From: Tagaea sp965279565
Lineage (GTDB): Bacteria; Pseudomonadota; Alphaproteobacteria; CACIAM-22H2
Assembly (NCBI GenBank): GCA_965279565.1
Contig: OZ257249.1
Location: 4,029,114-4,093,113 of the forward strand
Reading direction: 5' to 3'
DNA length: 64,000 bases
How positions within the stretch are numbered: the stretch's first letter is position 1; each line of letters opens with the position of its first letter. This document shows, piece after piece, positions 27,305-35,747 of this stretch. The notes under the pieces were generated by a model that had not been told where the DNA came from, did no database searches, and saw only the letters and a list, made by a program, of their open reading frames with translations. The position numbers were made by a program, and so were the translations under genes.

Positions 27305-27514
27305 GACATACTGCCGGCGCGGTCTGGGAAAGCCCCCTCGATCGGCGATTTCGTGCGCGTGGAATTGATTCGCCATCCCTTTTGCGGTGCACCGATGGGG
27401 TGGCTAGACAAAAAGATATAAAGCTATATCTTTATAGCTAGCCGACCGACGTGCGGTATCCGCTCGAAGCCCGCACGCCACGGCCCGCGAAAACAGAAGG
27501 CCTTCCGAACAGGC
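27305..27514. promoter_or_regulatory. Promoter region of the hydro-lyase/Hyu operon
   Basis: A 210-bp gap, GC-poor only around 27405-27440. It contains TAGACA (27405-27410) and TATCTT (27427-27432) with 16-bp spacing as a possible promoter. Nested palindromes overlap the presumed -10 box (separate entry). No hairpin terminator is visible for the upstream operon. Confidence 0.5.
27412..27439. promoter_or_regulatory. Two nested AT-rich palindromes, candidate GntR operator
   Basis: Palindrome 1 has 9-bp perfect arms AAAGATATA (27412-27420) and TATATCTTT (27425-27433) around AAGC. Palindrome 2, overlapping it, has 7-bp perfect arms AGCTATA (27422-27428) and TATAGCT (27433-27439) around TCTT. Such AT-rich symmetry in a GC-rich genome, about 76 bp before the first gene, is what a repressor site would look like. 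The nearby GntR/UTRA protein is the obvious candidate ligand; this is an inference. Confidence 0.55.
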
Positions 27515-28786
27515 ATGAACCGGCCACAGACCCTCGCCCAGAAGATCGTCGCGCGCGCCGCCGGCCGGCCGCACGCGGCCGTGGGCGAGATCCTGACCTG
27601 CGCCATCGATCTGGCGATGATGCACGATTCCGGCGGGCCTCGCCGGCTGAAGCCGATGCTCGAACGGCTGGGTACCGGAATCTGGGATCCTGCCAAGGTC
27701 GTAGTCGTCAGCGACCACTACGTCCCGGCCGTCGACGCGGAAAGCGCCGCGATCCTGAAGCTGACCCGCGAGTTCGTGCGCGACAACGCCATCGGGCACT
27801 TCCACGACATGCAGGGCATCTGCCATGTCGTCCTGCCCGAAAACGGCCATCTGCGCCCCGGCATGTTCATCGTCGGGGGCGACAGTCACTCTCCCACCGG
27901 CGGTGCGTTCGGCTGTTTCATGTTCGGCGTGGGTGCCACCGAAATGTGCGGTGCCGTGGTGACCGGTGAAATCTGGCTGAAGGTTCCGGGCACGATCCTG
28001 CTGAACTGGCGCGGCAAGCTCGGGCCGATGGTGTCGGCCAAGGACATGATGCTGGCGTTGTGCGCGCAACTGGGCATGGGCGGCGGCGAATATCAGGTCG
28101 TCCAGTACGCGGGCAGTGCGATCGCGGCACTGCCGATGTTCGAGCGGATGACCTTGTGCAACATGACGGCGGAACTTGGCGCCCAGACCGGCCTGATCGC
28201 CCCGGATGCGACGACGCAGGCGTTCCTGGCCGAGCGCGGCGTGGCAGATGTCGACATCGCGCATTGGCAGGGCGACACGGATGCGGCCTACCTGCGTGTC
28301 GAGGAGTTCGATGCCGCGGATCTGGCGCCGCAGGTTGCCGCCCCGCATAGCCCGGCTAACTCCGGCCCTGCGGGTGGGCATCGCGGAGTCTCCGTCAATC
28401 AGGCCTATATCGGCGCCTGTACCGGCGCGAAGATCAACGATCTGCACATGGCGGCGAGCATTCTGCGCGGCCGACGCGTCGCGCCGAATGTTCGCCTGCT
28501 GGTCGCCCCCGCCTCCGCCCGCACGACGGCCGAAGCCGCCGCCGACGGCACGCTCGCCGCGTTGACCAAAGCCGGCGCCATTCTGCTGCCGTCGGGCTGC
28601 GGGGCATGTGCCGGATACGGTGCGGGCGTGCTGGCGGAAGACGAAGTCTGCATCGCTTCGACCGCGCGCAACTTCAAGGGACGCATGGGCGCGTCGAGTT
28701 CGAAGGTCTATCTCGGATCTCCCTATACGGTCGCCGCCGCGGCAGTCGCCGGCATGATCGTCGACCCGCGCGAGGTGGCGTCATGA
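27515..28786 (+). CDS. Aconitase-family hydro-lyase, large subunit (LeuC/DmdA-like)
   Basis: A 423-residue Fe-S hydro-lyase of the isopropylmalate isomerase type. All three cluster cysteines are present: C302 in YIGACTG, and C362 and C365 in PSGCGACAG. GGDSHSPTGGAFG and VVVVSDHYVPA also fit. It forms a heterodimer with the 164-residue protein encoded downstream (4-nt overlap). A lyase of the PEP-mutase family follows, so the pair is more likely a catabolic dehydratase/hydratase (maleate, citraconate or dimethylmaleate type) than leucine biosynthesis. Which acid it acts on is unknown. Confidence 0.9.
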   Translation: MNRPQTLAQKIVARAAGRPHAAVGEILTCAIDLAMMHDSGGPRRLKPMLERLGTGIWDPAKVVVVSDHYVPAVDAESAAILKLTREFVRDNAIGHFHDMQGICHVVLPENGHLRPGMFIVGGDSHSPTGGAFGCFMFGVGATEMCGAVVTGEIWLKVPGTILLNWRGKLGPMVSAKDMMLALCAQLGMGGGEYQVVQYAGSAIAALPMFERMTLCNMTAELGAQTGLIAPDATTQAFLAERGVADVDIAHWQGDTDAAYLRVEEFDAADLAPQVAAPHSPANSGPAGGHRGVSVNQAYIGACTGAKINDLHMAASILRGRRVAPNVRLLVAPASARTTAEAAADGTLAALTKAGAILLPSGCGACAGYGAGVLAEDEVCIASTARNFKGRMGASSSKVYLGSPYTVAAAAVAGMIVDPREVAS

Positions 28787-29277
28787 GCGGTGGGCGCGCG
28801 TGGATATTCGGCGACGACATCGACACCGACATGCTGGCGCCCGGCCTCTACATGCGCGCCAGCATGACCGAACTCGCCAAGCATTGCCTGGAAGCGGCCA
28901 ATCCGGCCTTCGCGAGCACGGTGCGCCCCGGCGACGTCGTCGTCGGCGGGCGGAATTTCGGTATCGGCTCGTCGCGCGAGCAGGCGGCGCAGGCACTGCT
29001 GACGCTGGGCGTGACATCCGTCCTCGCCGCTTCTTTCGGCGGAATCTTCTATCGCAATGCGCTGAATTTGGGATTGATGGCGCTTGTCTGCCCGCAGGCG
29101 GGTTCGATCCGTGCGGGTCAGAAGCTGGTCGTCGAGCCCGAAAACGGCCGCGCGATAGATCCGACCACCGACGAGACCTTCGCCTGCGAGCCACTGCCGC
29201 CGCACCTGATCGCCATGGTGCGTGCCGGCGGCCTGCTGGCGCATCTGGAGCAACGGCTGAAAGCGGCACGCAAATGA
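28783..29277 (+). CDS. Aconitase-family hydro-lyase, small subunit (LeuD/DmdB-like)
   Basis: A 164-residue swivel-domain subunit: WIFGDDIDTDMLAPGLYM at the N-terminus and the substrate-binding NFGIGSSREQAAQ near residue 60. Its length matches the short LeuD2/DmdB group (about 160-170) rather than enteric LeuD (about 200). Both ends overlap neighbours (ATGA), so it is translated together with the large subunit and the lyase. The variable loop that sets substrate choice in this family (YLRT, YLVM or YLIY in related enzymes) corresponds to about YMRA here, which is not a pattern I can assign. Confidence 0.9.
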   Translation: MSGGRAWIFGDDIDTDMLAPGLYMRASMTELAKHCLEAANPAFASTVRPGDVVVGGRNFGIGSSREQAAQALLTLGVTSVLAASFGGIFYRNALNLGLMALVCPQAGSIRAGQKLVVEPENGRAIDPTTDETFACEPLPPHLIAMVRAGGLLAHLEQRLKAARK

Positions 29278-30125
29278 CTTTGAAGACGGAATTCCAGAAA
29301 GGCCTGGTCGTGGCCCCCGGCGTCGCCGACGCGCTGGGCGCTTTGATCGCCGAGCAGGCCGGATTTGGCGCGCTGTACCTGTCAGGTGCCAGTATCGCCT
29401 ATACGCGCTTCGGCCGGCCCGATCTGGGCCTCGTGACCGCGACGGAGGTCGAAGCCGCCCTCGCCGCGATCTGCGACCGTGTCGAAACGCCGGTGATCGT
29501 CGATGCCGATACGGGCTTCGGCAACGTGCTGAACGTGCAGCGCACGGTCCGTGCCTTCGAACGCGCCGGTGCGGCGGCATTGCAGATCGAGGACCAGAGT
29601 TTTCCCAAGCGCTGCGGCCATCTGGCAGACAAGAAGCTCGTCCCCACTGCCGAGATGGTCGGGAAGATCCGCGCGGCGGTCGATGCGCGCCACAGCACCG
29701 AGACGCTGATCATCGCACGCACCGACGCGATCGCCGTCGAAGGCTTCGATGCGGCGATCGAACGCATGACGCGCTATGCCGAAGCGGGCGCTGATGCGCT
29801 GTTCGTCGAAGCGCCGCAAACGGTCGAACAGCAGCGTGTGCTGCCCGCAAAGCTCGGGCATCTGGGGCCGCTCGTCGCCAACATGGTCGAAGGCGGGCGC
29901 ACGCCGATGGCCGATGCCGGAACGCTCCGGGAAATGGGCTATCGCCTGGCGATCTTCCCCGGCGGGCTGGTCCGCGCCTACGCGCACATGACCCGCGCAT
30001 ACATGGCCTCGCTCAAGGCCAACGGCTCCAACGATCCCTTCCGCGATCGCATGCTGGATTTCAAGGAGCTGAACGGACTGGTCGGCACGCCGGAGCTTCT
30101 GGCCGTGGGGAAGAAGTACGAATGA
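29274..30125 (+). CDS. Isocitrate lyase / PEP mutase superfamily lyase
   Basis: A 283-residue TIM-barrel enzyme with catalytic loop KRCGH at residues 112-116, metal-site VDADTGFGN (76-84) and E106 in QIEDQ. KRCGH with a full catalytic Cys indicates a C-C lyase (methylisocitrate, 2,3-dimethylmalate or related) rather than a PEP mutase. Preceded by a LeuCD-type hydro-lyase, it resembles the arrangement of dimethylmaleate hydratase and dimethylmalate lyase, which yields pyruvate and propionate. Oxaloacetate decarboxylase activity is an alternative. It is tightly overlapped with both neighbours. Confidence 0.88.
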   Translation: MTLKTEFQKGLVVAPGVADALGALIAEQAGFGALYLSGASIAYTRFGRPDLGLVTATEVEAALAAICDRVETPVIVDADTGFGNVLNVQRTVRAFERAGAAALQIEDQSFPKRCGHLADKKLVPTAEMVGKIRAAVDARHSTETLIIARTDAIAVEGFDAAIERMTRYAEAGADALFVEAPQTVEQQRVLPAKLGHLGPLVANMVEGGRTPMADAGTLREMGYRLAIFPGGLVRAYAHMTRAYMASLKANGSNDPFRDRMLDFKELNGLVGTPELLAVGKKYE

Positions 30126-31762
30126 GCCTCGATCCGATCACGCTCGCGGTCCTGAAAGGCCGCCTGGAGCAAATCGCCGACGAGATGGACGCGACGCTGT
30201 TCCGCAGCGCCTTCAATCCCATCATTGCCGAAGCGCACGACGCTTCGCATGGCCTCTATCACGCCACGACGGGCGAAACGCTGATTCAGGGAAAGTCGGG
30301 GCTGCCTGTCTTCGTCGGCGCGATGTCTTTCGCGGTGAAAGCGGTGATCGACAAGGCCGCACGCGACGGCGACCTCGCCGACGGTGACGTCTACATCTTC
30401 AACGATCCTTATGACGGCGGCACGCACCTGTCGGACTTCAAGCTTGTGCGCCCCTTCTTCCGCGACGGCACGGTGTTCTGCTGGCTCGCGTCGGTCGGCC
30501 ATTGGCACGATGTCGGCGGCAACGTACCCGGCAATTACAATCCGGTCGCGACCGAGTGCTTCCAGGAAGGCATGTTGATCCCGCCGGTGAAGCTTTATGC
30601 CGCCGGGAAGTTGCGCGGCGACATTGTCGACATCCTGCGCAGCAATTCGCGCCTGCCGACCAGCCTGTACGGCGACATGAACGGCCAGGTCGGCGCACTG
30701 GATCTGGGTTACAAGCGGCTCGAAGCACTGCTCACCGAGTATGGTGCCGAAACGGTGCGCGCGGGTCTGACGGAACTGCGCGAACGTGCCGCGCGCCTGA
30801 TGCGCGCCAACATCGCCGACCTGCCGGACGGACGTTACAGCGCGGAAGACTGGCTCGACAATGACGGCATCGTCGACGAGCCACTGAAAATCGGCCTCGA
30901 CCTGATGATCGCAGGCGACCGGATGACGCTGGATTTCTCGCGTACCGCCAAGGCCTGTCAGGGTCCTGTCAATATCGCGCTCTCCACCGCCGTCGCCGCT
31001 TGCTACGTGGCGCTCAAGCACGTCTTTCAGGACGTGCCGGCGAATGCCGGCGTGCTCGATCCGATCGAGTTCGTCATCCCTGCGGACTCGCTGCTGTCCG
31101 TCAAGGCGCCCAAACCCGTCGGCGGCTACACTGAAACGATCCTGCGGCTGATCGACGTCGTGTTCCAAGCCATCGCGCAGGCGGCGCCCGAGCGCACCAA
31201 TGGCTGCGCGTACGGCACGATCAACGCGCTGTCCCTTGCCGGCTGGCGCAAGAACGGCCAGCGCTGGGTGATGTTCAGTTTCTTCGGCGGCGGCCACGGC
31301 GGCCATCCGCACGGCGACGGCCTCAACCACGGTAACGCGCCGATCTCGACTGCGACGATCCCGCCGGTCGAGATCCTTGAGGCCGCCTATCCCGTGATGT
31401 TCACGCAATGGGCGCTTCGTCCCGATTCCGGCGGGACCGGCAAGCATCGCGGCGGCTTGGGCGCCATCTACGAGATCGAGCTTCTGGAAGAGAATGCCGA
31501 CGTGTTCCTGTTCGGCGAGCGCGGCAAGTTCGCGCCGCCGGGCGTGGCGGGCGGCCAGGCGGCCGCGCGCAACCGCTTCGTCTATGTCGAGAACGGGGTC
31601 GAGCGTGAACCCCCCCAGATTTCCAAGATGGTCGGCCTCAAACTGCGGCGGGGCGAGAAGCTGCGCCTGGAAACCCCCGGCGGCGGCGGCTACGGCAACC
31701 CGGCCGAACGTCCGCAAGCCGCCATCGAACGCGATCGCGCATTGGGCTATGTAACGAAATGA
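30122..31762 (+). CDS. Hydantoinase B / oxoprolinase-type subunit (HyuB)
   Basis: A 546-residue protein of the HyuB family. The N-terminal ITLAVLKGRLEQIADEMDATL and FNPIIAEAHDASHGLYH are characteristic, as are NDPYDGGTHLSDFKLV and the C-terminal TPGGGGYGNP. HyuA-HyuB complexes perform ATP-dependent opening of N-methylhydantoins or 5-oxoproline, or carboxylation of ketones. The B gene precedes the A gene, with ATGA overlaps to the lyase and to HyuA. The exact reaction cannot be assigned. Confidence 0.92.
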   Translation: MSLDPITLAVLKGRLEQIADEMDATLFRSAFNPIIAEAHDASHGLYHATTGETLIQGKSGLPVFVGAMSFAVKAVIDKAARDGDLADGDVYIFNDPYDGGTHLSDFKLVRPFFRDGTVFCWLASVGHWHDVGGNVPGNYNPVATECFQEGMLIPPVKLYAAGKLRGDIVDILRSNSRLPTSLYGDMNGQVGALDLGYKRLEALLTEYGAETVRAGLTELRERAARLMRANIADLPDGRYSAEDWLDNDGIVDEPLKIGLDLMIAGDRMTLDFSRTAKACQGPVNIALSTAVAACYVALKHVFQDVPANAGVLDPIEFVIPADSLLSVKAPKPVGGYTETILRLIDVVFQAIAQAAPERTNGCAYGTINALSLAGWRKNGQRWVMFSFFGGGHGGHPHGDGLNHGNAPISTATIPPVEILEAAYPVMFTQWALRPDSGGTGKHRGGLGAIYEIELLEENADVFLFGERGKFAPPGVAGGQAAARNRFVYVENGVEREPPQISKMVGLKLRRGEKLRLETPGGGGYGNPAERPQAAIERDRALGYVTK

Positions 31763-33789
31763 ACCGCAAGCATGTCATCGGCGTCGATGTAGGCGGCACG
31801 TTCACCGACGTCTTCGTCCTGGACGAAACGACCGGCAAGGTCGAGATCTCCAAGGTGCCGTCGACGCGCGGCGACCAGTCCGTCGGCTTCATGGCCGGCA
31901 TCCGCGCGAAGGTCGCCGACCTCGCGAGTGTAGCGACCGTGGTGCACGGCACGACCGTCGGCACCAACGCGCTGCTGGAGCGCAAGGGTGCCAGGACCGG
32001 GATCATCACCACGCGCGGTTTCCGCGACGTGCTGGAGATGCGCCGCCGCGACCGGCCGACCACCTGGGGCCTGTGGGGCATGTTCGAGCCCGTCGTCCCG
32101 CGCGACTTGCGACTGGAAGTCGCCGAGCGTGTGCTGGCCGACGGCACGGTGCGCGAGGCAGTCGATCTCGACGCGGTCCGGGCGGCTGCACGTGCATTGC
32201 TGGAAAAGGGCTGCCAGGCGGTCGCCGTAATCTTCGTCAACGCCTATGCCAACGATGCGAACGAGCGCGCGGCTGCCGCGGTGGTGCGCGAAGTCTGGCC
32301 GAATCCGCATGTCTCGATCTCGACCGAGTTGCTGCCCGAGATCCGCGAATTCGAACGCGCATCGACAACCGCACTCAACGCCTATCTCCAGCCGCCGGTC
32401 GGTTCGTACCTCGAACGACTGGAGAATCGCCTGAAGGAAGGCGGATCCGACGCGCAGATCCTGATCGTGCAATCGAATGGCGGCGTAATGAGCGTCGAAT
32501 CCGCTCGCCGCCGGCCGGTACGCACCGCGCTGTCCGGCCCCGCCGCCGGCGTGATCGCCTGTCAAGCGGTCGCGGTTGCAGCGGGATTCCCGAACGTCAT
32601 CACCTGCGACATGGGCGGCACCAGCTTCGACGTGTCGCTGATCGCCAACGGCGAAGCGGCACTGGCAGCACAGACCTCGATCGATTTCGGCATGGTCGTG
32701 CGCACGCCGATGATCGAGATCGTGACGATCGGCGCTGGCGGCGGCTCCATCGCCGGGCTCGACCGCGGCGGCCTGCTGCAGATCGGACCCGAGAGTGCTG
32801 GCTCCGATCCCGGCCCCGTCTGCTACGGCAATGGCAATACCCGCCCGACCGTGACCGACGCGAACGTCGTCATGGGTCGGATCGATGCCGAACGGCCGAT
32901 CGGCGGCGGCAAAAACAAGCTCGACGTGGCGGCCGCCAAGGCGGCGATCGAGGCGCATGTCGGCAAACCGCTCGGCCTCGACGTCATGGCGGCGGCGGAA
33001 GCCATCGTGCGCGTCGCCAATGCGCGCATGGCGGGTGCGATCCGTCTCGTCTCCATCGAGCGTGGCCACGATCCGCGCGACTTCGCGATCATGCCTTTCG
33101 GCGGCGGCGGCTCTCTGCACGTTAGCGCACTGATGCGCGAAGTGGGTCTGGGGCGGGCGCTGGTGCCGCGCTTCCCGGGTGTCACCTCTGCGCTGGGCTG
33201 CGTGATCGCGGACATGCGTCACGATTTCGTACGCACGGTGAACCGCGCCCTCGACCAGATCGACATGCCGGCGCTCGCCAAGCAGGCACGCGAGGCGGAA
33301 GCGGAAGGCGGTGCGCTGCTCGATGCTGCTGGCGTGCGCTTCGCTTCGCGCAGCGTGCGGCTGGCGCTCGACATGCACTATCTCGGGCAGACGCACACGA
33401 TTTCGGTACCGCTGGAAGCGGACGACTTCTCGGCCGCCGGCGTGATGGCGGCATTCGAAGGCGCCTACGAGGCCGCGTTCGGCCGCACACTGAAGGGCGT
33501 CGCCGCGAAGGTCCTCAATCTGCGCGTCGCGGCCATCGGCCATCGTCCGAAGTTCGACCTGCGCACGATGGCGCCCACCGCGACCGACCTGCCGGCTTCG
33601 CGCCGCCGCCAGGTCTGGATGGAAGGTGCGTGGCACGATACGGCGATCCATCCGCGCCTCGACCTGCCGGTCGGCACGAAGGTCGCAGGCCCTGCGATCC
33701 TCGAGCAGCCGGACACGACGATTCTTGTCGAGCCCGGCTTCGTCGCGCAGGTCGATGCGTTCGGCAATCTGGTCATCGAGCGGAGTTGA
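31759..33789 (+). CDS. Hydantoinase A / oxoprolinase-type ATP-binding subunit (HyuA)
   Basis: A 676-residue partner of HyuB. The N-terminal HVIGVDVGGTFTDVFVLDE is the ATP-phosphate motif, with VVHGTTVGTNALLERKGA near residue 60, TCDMGGTSFDVSLI near 290 and IMPFGGGGSLHVSALMRE near 445. It should phosphorylate the amide or carbonyl substrate handled by HyuB. The product may feed the downstream isochorismatase-fold protein, which starts 1 nt after this stop. Confidence 0.92.
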   Translation: MNRKHVIGVDVGGTFTDVFVLDETTGKVEISKVPSTRGDQSVGFMAGIRAKVADLASVATVVHGTTVGTNALLERKGARTGIITTRGFRDVLEMRRRDRPTTWGLWGMFEPVVPRDLRLEVAERVLADGTVREAVDLDAVRAAARALLEKGCQAVAVIFVNAYANDANERAAAAVVREVWPNPHVSISTELLPEIREFERASTTALNAYLQPPVGSYLERLENRLKEGGSDAQILIVQSNGGVMSVESARRRPVRTALSGPAAGVIACQAVAVAAGFPNVITCDMGGTSFDVSLIANGEAALAAQTSIDFGMVVRTPMIEIVTIGAGGGSIAGLDRGGLLQIGPESAGSDPGPVCYGNGNTRPTVTDANVVMGRIDAERPIGGGKNKLDVAAAKAAIEAHVGKPLGLDVMAAAEAIVRVANARMAGAIRLVSIERGHDPRDFAIMPFGGGGSLHVSALMREVGLGRALVPRFPGVTSALGCVIADMRHDFVRTVNRALDQIDMPALAKQAREAEAEGGALLDAAGVRFASRSVRLALDMHYLGQTHTISVPLEADDFSAAGVMAAFEGAYEAAFGRTLKGVAAKVLNLRVAAIGHRPKFDLRTMAPTATDLPASRRRQVWMEGAWHDTAIHPRLDLPVGTKVAGPAILEQPDTTILVEPGFVAQVDAFGNLVIERS

Positions 33790-33790
33790 T

Positions 33791-34375
33791 ATGGCGGACG
33801 CACTGCTACTCGTCGATCTGCAGAACGACTTCATCCATCCAAACGGCGCCTATGCGCGCGGTGGCGCCAAGTCGGCGGACATCGCGGCCTTGCCCGCACG
33901 ATTGGCTCCGCTGGTCGCGGCAACGCGAAAGCGCGGCGGCTGGATCGTGTCGACGCATTTCACCCTTGTGCCCGGACGCGGCGGTGAGCCGTTTGTCGGC
34001 ACGCATCTGAAGAAGCTGCGTCCGTTCCTGGCCAAGGGCGATTTCGCGCCCGGGTCCTGGGGACACGCACTGGTCGACGAACTCGCACCCAGCGACATCC
34101 AAGTCGACAAGGTCGCCTATTCCGCCTTCTACCAGAGCCGGCTGGAATTCTCGCTTGCCAAGGCGGGCGTCCGCTCGCTGCTGGTCGCGGGCATCGTGAC
34201 GAATGGCGGCGTGGCATCCACCGTTCGCGACGCGCATGTGCGCGATATGTCGGTGACAGTCGTCGAGGATGGCTGCGCGGCTTTCGATCCGGCAGTGCAT
34301 CGCGCGACGATCGACAGCCTGCGCAGCGTCGTCGGAATCACGAGCGTCGCGGCAGCGCTGGAAAGCGCGACCTAG
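33791..34375 (+). CDS. Isochorismatase-fold protein with Gly in place of the catalytic Cys
   Basis: A 194-residue isochorismatase-fold protein: LLVDLQNDF with D9, the triad lysine probably K107 (VDKVAYSAFY), and the loop VAGIVTNGGVASTVRDAH. In amidases of this fold (nicotinamidase, N-carbamoylsarcosine amidase, maleamate amidase) the loop reads TN-x-CV; here G140 occupies the Cys position. True isochorismatases also have Gly there and hydrolyse vinyl ethers. So classical amidase chemistry is unlikely and an enol-ether or other hydrolysis is possible. It ends the operon, overlapping the convergent GntR gene by 4 nt. Confidence 0.85.
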   Translation: MADALLLVDLQNDFIHPNGAYARGGAKSADIAALPARLAPLVAATRKRGGWIVSTHFTLVPGRGGEPFVGTHLKKLRPFLAKGDFAPGSWGHALVDELAPSDIQVDKVAYSAFYQSRLEFSLAKAGVRSLLVAGIVTNGGVASTVRDAHVRDMSVTVVEDGCAAFDPAVHRATIDSLRSVVGITSVAAALESAT

Positions 34376-35223
34376 TCGTGGCCGTGATGGCGGGCCGACG
34401 ATCCCGTATCGAGCGACTTGACCGTCTGATCCGGCGACAGGACCATTTCCATCTGGTAGCGGTCCGGCCGGTAGAATGCCGTCAGGAACTCGATCGGCCG
34501 GTCGGTCTCGTCGCGCACCGTGCGCTGCAGCTTCAGCAACGGCGCGCCGATATCGGTGGCAAGGCACGAGGCCGCCTGCTGGTCGGCCAAAGTCGCCGTG
34601 ATCACCTGGCGTGCCTGCCCGATGACCGTGCCGCCGCGGCGGATCAGCTCCAGCATCGGAATCTTGGAGAGTTCCTTGGCGTCGAAGCCGCGGCCGATCT
34701 CGGCCGGCAGGACCGTGATCAGCATCGAGATCGGCTGCTTGCCGATGCTGCGCACGCGCAAGGAGCGCTGGACTTCCGCGCCGGGAACAAGATCGAGCGC
34801 AGCACCCTCGACTTGGGTACACGGACCGTATCCGAACTCCAGCACAGCAACTTCCGTGCTCCGGCCCATCGCCGCCATCGATTCCAGCCAACTTGCGACC
34901 GGTGCGCGCAAGGGCGCCGTCGGCGGACGGTACTGGACGGTCGTTCCACGACCGCGCGCGCGCGTGACAAATCCGGCCTGCGCCAACTCGGTCATCGCGT
35001 GCTTGGCAGTTATGCGCGATACGCCGTAACGCCCGGCCAATTCGTGCTCGGACGGCAGCACGTCGCCGAACCGGTAGCGGCCGTCGAGAATACCGTCACG
35101 CAGCACCAGGAAGATCTGGTGGTACAGCGGCGCCTTCATGTGCGGATTGATCCCGCCGCCTTCGGCCATCAGCGTCGCCGGTTTGCGTTTGGCGGGGCCT
35201 CTACGGGTCATGGCGGGCTGCAA
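34372..35223 (-). CDS. GntR-family regulator with UTRA domain (HutC subfamily)
   Basis: A 283-residue regulator. The winged helix (residues about 30-95) contains APLYHQIFLVLRDGILDGRY and LPSEHELAGRYGVSRITAKHA, followed by a UTRA effector domain (about 110-265) ending TAFYRPDRYQMEM. HutC-type proteins bind small metabolites such as urocanate or sugar phosphates. It is convergent with the Hyu operon and central to region 5, making it the natural candidate for the AT-rich operator-like sites at 27412, 38612 and 43295. An internal ATG at 35211 is an alternative start. Confidence 0.9.
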   Translation of the reverse strand: MQPAMTRRGPAKRKPATLMAEGGGINPHMKAPLYHQIFLVLRDGILDGRYRFGDVLPSEHELAGRYGVSRITAKHAMTELAQAGFVTRARGRGTTVQYRPPTAPLRAPVASWLESMAAMGRSTEVAVLEFGYGPCTQVEGAALDLVPGAEVQRSLRVRSIGKQPISMLITVLPAEIGRGFDAKELSKIPMLELIRRGGTVIGQARQVITATLADQQAASCLATDIGAPLLKLQRTVRDETDRPIEFLTAFYRPDRYQMEMVLSPDQTVKSLDTGSSARHHGHD

Positions 35224-35279
35224 TCCTTGAAAACGGCTGCCAGCGGAGTCTCACCCTTGGCAGCTCGGGAGCGGTCCTT

Positions 35280-35747
35280 ATGACACAAATGGTTGTGACG
35301 GAGCCAGCCGTGATGGCCACCGCATTCCTGCGCGATCTGGAGGCAGGCGACGTGGCGGCGGCGAAAGCCCGCACCGCCCCCGGATTCGTCATGCAGTTTC
35401 CCGGCGGCATCGCGTTCGAGTCGTTCGATGCGCTGTTCACCTGGGCGCGTGGCCGCTACGCCGGCGTACGCAAATCTTTCGAGCGCATCGACACATCCGT
35501 TTCCGGCGACTCGGCGATCGTGCACATCAGCGGCTTCCTTTCCGGCCGATGGCTGGACGGTGAAGAATTTTCCGGCATTCGCTATCTGGATCGCTTCGAT
35601 CTGCACCGAGGCCTGATCGTCCGGCAGACGGTGTGGAACGACATGGGCGAAGCCCGAGCGAAACGCGCGGAAGCTCATGGTGCCGCAATCAATTCGGCCG
35701 ACAGGACGAGCTCGGCGCCGGATGCCTCGGGTGCGTCCGGCGCGTAA
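35280..35747 (+). CDS. SnoaL/NTF2-like domain protein
   Basis: A 155-residue protein with the cone-shaped SnoaL fold pattern: an N-terminal helix (VMATAFLRDLEAGDVAAAKA), APGFVMQFPGG, a FDALFTWARGRYAGV helix, then strands ending YLDRFDLHRGLIVRQTVWND. Members are ester/ketone cyclases, isomerases or ligand-binding proteins. It is divergent from the GntR gene with a 56-bp gap. The last about 24 codons (Ala/Ser-rich) overlap the 3' end of the convergent gene. Confidence 0.72.
   Translation: MTQMVVTEPAVMATAFLRDLEAGDVAAAKARTAPGFVMQFPGGIAFESFDALFTWARGRYAGVRKSFERIDTSVSGDSAIVHISGFLSGRWLDGEEFSGIRYLDRFDLHRGLIVRQTVWNDMGEARAKRAEAHGAAINSADRTSSAPDASGASGA

Noticed and set aside
27515..29277. Leucine biosynthesis role for the LeuCD-like pair
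   Set aside because: No leuA or leuB is present; the genes overlap a C-C lyase and Hyu genes, and the small subunit has the short catabolic/archaeal-type length.
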